Source: Gordius sp. MW1
Lineage: Eukaryota; Nematomorpha; Gordioida; Gordea; Gordiidae
NCBI GenBank assembly: GCA_964036665.1
Contig: OZ038526.1
Span: forward strand, 12,648,001-12,712,000
Reading direction: 5' to 3'
DNA: 64,000 nt
Position numbers and translations under genes: made by a program. The notes beneath the pieces are model-generated. The model did no database searches and was not told where the DNA came from. It saw only the letters and a list, made by a program, of their open reading frames with translations. Of the stretch, positions 63,420 through 64,000 are shown in pieces. Position 1 is the first letter of the stretch, and each line of letters starts with the position of its first letter.

Positions 63420-64000
63420 TTGTCTTGTCAAAACGATAGTTCTCGCAGCTTAAAACCTCTTTTCGGAAATCAATCGAGGATAATAGGATTCTCAAATTGG
63501 CTTACTTTTATATATTTTTTCATGCTCTTTCACATAGAATCGAAAAAAATAAATATTTATACCTCAAAATTTTTCACATATTTTTCTTTGAACCGTATTC
63601 ATCCGATGAAAGTTGTCGTTTTCAGACGTGGTTTCTATGATCCCAAGTAAAAATTTATCAGAATCTAAAAACTATTACTTTGAAATCATGATCGCATAGA
63701 GCAGTTTTCAAAAATTAAGCACTCACGTTGCGATACAACAAACTAATCGCAACAATAAAACGTTGTCTTTTGTCAAAATGATAGTTCACGCAGCTTAAAA
63801 CCTCTTTTCGGAAGTCAATCGAGGATAATAGGATTCTCAAATTGGCTTACTTTTATATATTTTTTCATGCTCTTTCACATAGAATCGAAAAATATAAATA
63901 TTTTTACTTCAAAATTTTTCACATATTTTTCTTTGAACCGTATTCATCCGATGAAAGTTTCAGACGTGGTTTCTATGATCCCAGGTAAAAATTTATCAGA
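63420..64000 (+). repeat. Trimeric higher-order unit, copy 2 (cut by window end)
   Basis: M1 and most of M2 are present with the same markers as copy 1. M2 ends with a 6-bp loss (GATGAAAGTTTCAGACG near 63,953). The window stops inside this unit, so whether the trimer continues is unknown. Confidence 0.85.

Larger units (their letters stand above)
1..64000 (+). repeat. Satellite DNA array, monomer about 344-345 bp, about 186 head-to-tail copies
   Basis: The same unit recurs without interruption across the whole window. The landmark TTTTCTTTGAACCG appears at 1, 345 (as TTTTCTTTGAGCCG), 690, 1034 and 1379, and continues to the last lines. All copies are in one orientation. Typical copies differ at a few per cent of positions, mainly at shared diagnostic sites and in A/T tract lengths. 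No spacer, insertion longer than a few bases or unique sequence separates the copies. Base composition of a representative copy is about 31% G+C. Both window ends fall inside monomers, so the array is longer than 64 kb. Its size and homogeneity fit centromeric or pericentromeric heterochromatin, but a subtelomeric or interstitial block cannot be excluded from sequence alone. I do not recognise the family name. Confidence 0.98.
53181..64000 (+). repeat. Family A' domain (return of family A to the right end)
   Basis: From TTTCTATGATCCCAAG at about 53,189 onward all monomers are family A. The section differs from the left family A domain. P, Q and R subtypes are absent apart from a short TTAATATTTTTACG form, CGCATTTTTAAAACG is common between 54.6 and 57.4 kb, and beyond 58 kb the monomers are close to the reference with few variants. 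No gene is present. Confidence 0.9.

Noticed and set aside
1-64000. CRISPR array
   Set aside because: The repeat is about 345 bp with no unique spacers, and units abut directly.
1-64000. Tandem LTRs or other mobile-element arrays
   Set aside because: No internal coding region, terminal TG...CA pairing, target-site duplication or poly-A-tailed end is visible. Every stretch is monomer sequence.
1-64000. tRNA, rRNA or other RNA genes in the monomer
   Set aside because: No cloverleaf, A or B box pair or rRNA-like segment was recognised in the monomer on either strand. The stem-loop at GTTGCGAT is too short to indicate an RNA gene.
1-64000. Telomeric repeats
   Set aside because: No TTAGG, TTAGGG, TTTAGGG or similar short tandem array occurs.
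1-64000. Bacterial or plasmid origin (iteron-like repeats)
   Set aside because: Iterons are about 20 bp and flank replication genes. A 64-kb gene-free array of 345-bp units does not fit a prokaryotic replicon.

Overview
The window is one uninterrupted, AT-rich satellite DNA array. A monomer of about 344-345 bp is repeated head to tail in the same orientation from base 1 to base 64,000, about 186 times (64,000 divided by 344). Both edges cut a monomer, so the array continues on each side. I find no gene, RNA gene, transposon insertion, CRISPR array or unique spacer. The short open frames that occur are by-products of the repeat.

This is eukaryotic satellite heterochromatin, of a centromeric, pericentromeric or subtelomeric kind. 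I do not recognise the family and cannot name the species. A clean reference monomer (1034-1378) is about 31% G+C. It contains 13 CpG dinucleotides where about 8 are expected from its C and G counts. Heavily methylated satellites normally lose CpG, so this fits an animal with little satellite CpG methylation, such as many insects and nematodes. That is inference.

Layout. (1) About 1-40,075 is family A, marked by TTTCTATGATCCCAAG, GAATCTAAAAAC, GAGCAGTTTTC and TTGGCTTAC. It is a mosaic of subtypes with many displaced or tandem segmental duplications. The clearest is an 11-monomer, 3,783-bp unit (17,272-21,054) followed by a second copy (21,055 to about 24,372). (2) About 40,075-53,180 is family B, marked by TTTCCATGATAAAAAG, GAATCAGAAAAC, AGTGCATTTTTG and usually TTGGCCTAC. 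(3) About 53,180-64,000 is family A again (A'). It opens with a six-monomer tandem duplication (53,250 to about 57,337) and ends with dimeric and trimeric higher-order units, plus one 173-bp half-length monomer at 60,324-60,496.

The monomer has several short perfect dyads, the best being an 8-bp stem with an 11-nt loop. Some stretches barely vary while others carry nearly all the subtype differences. Structure above the monomer comes from repeated unequal exchange that keeps the monomer register, with local small deletions. All alignments were made by eye; block edges are good to tens of bases at best.
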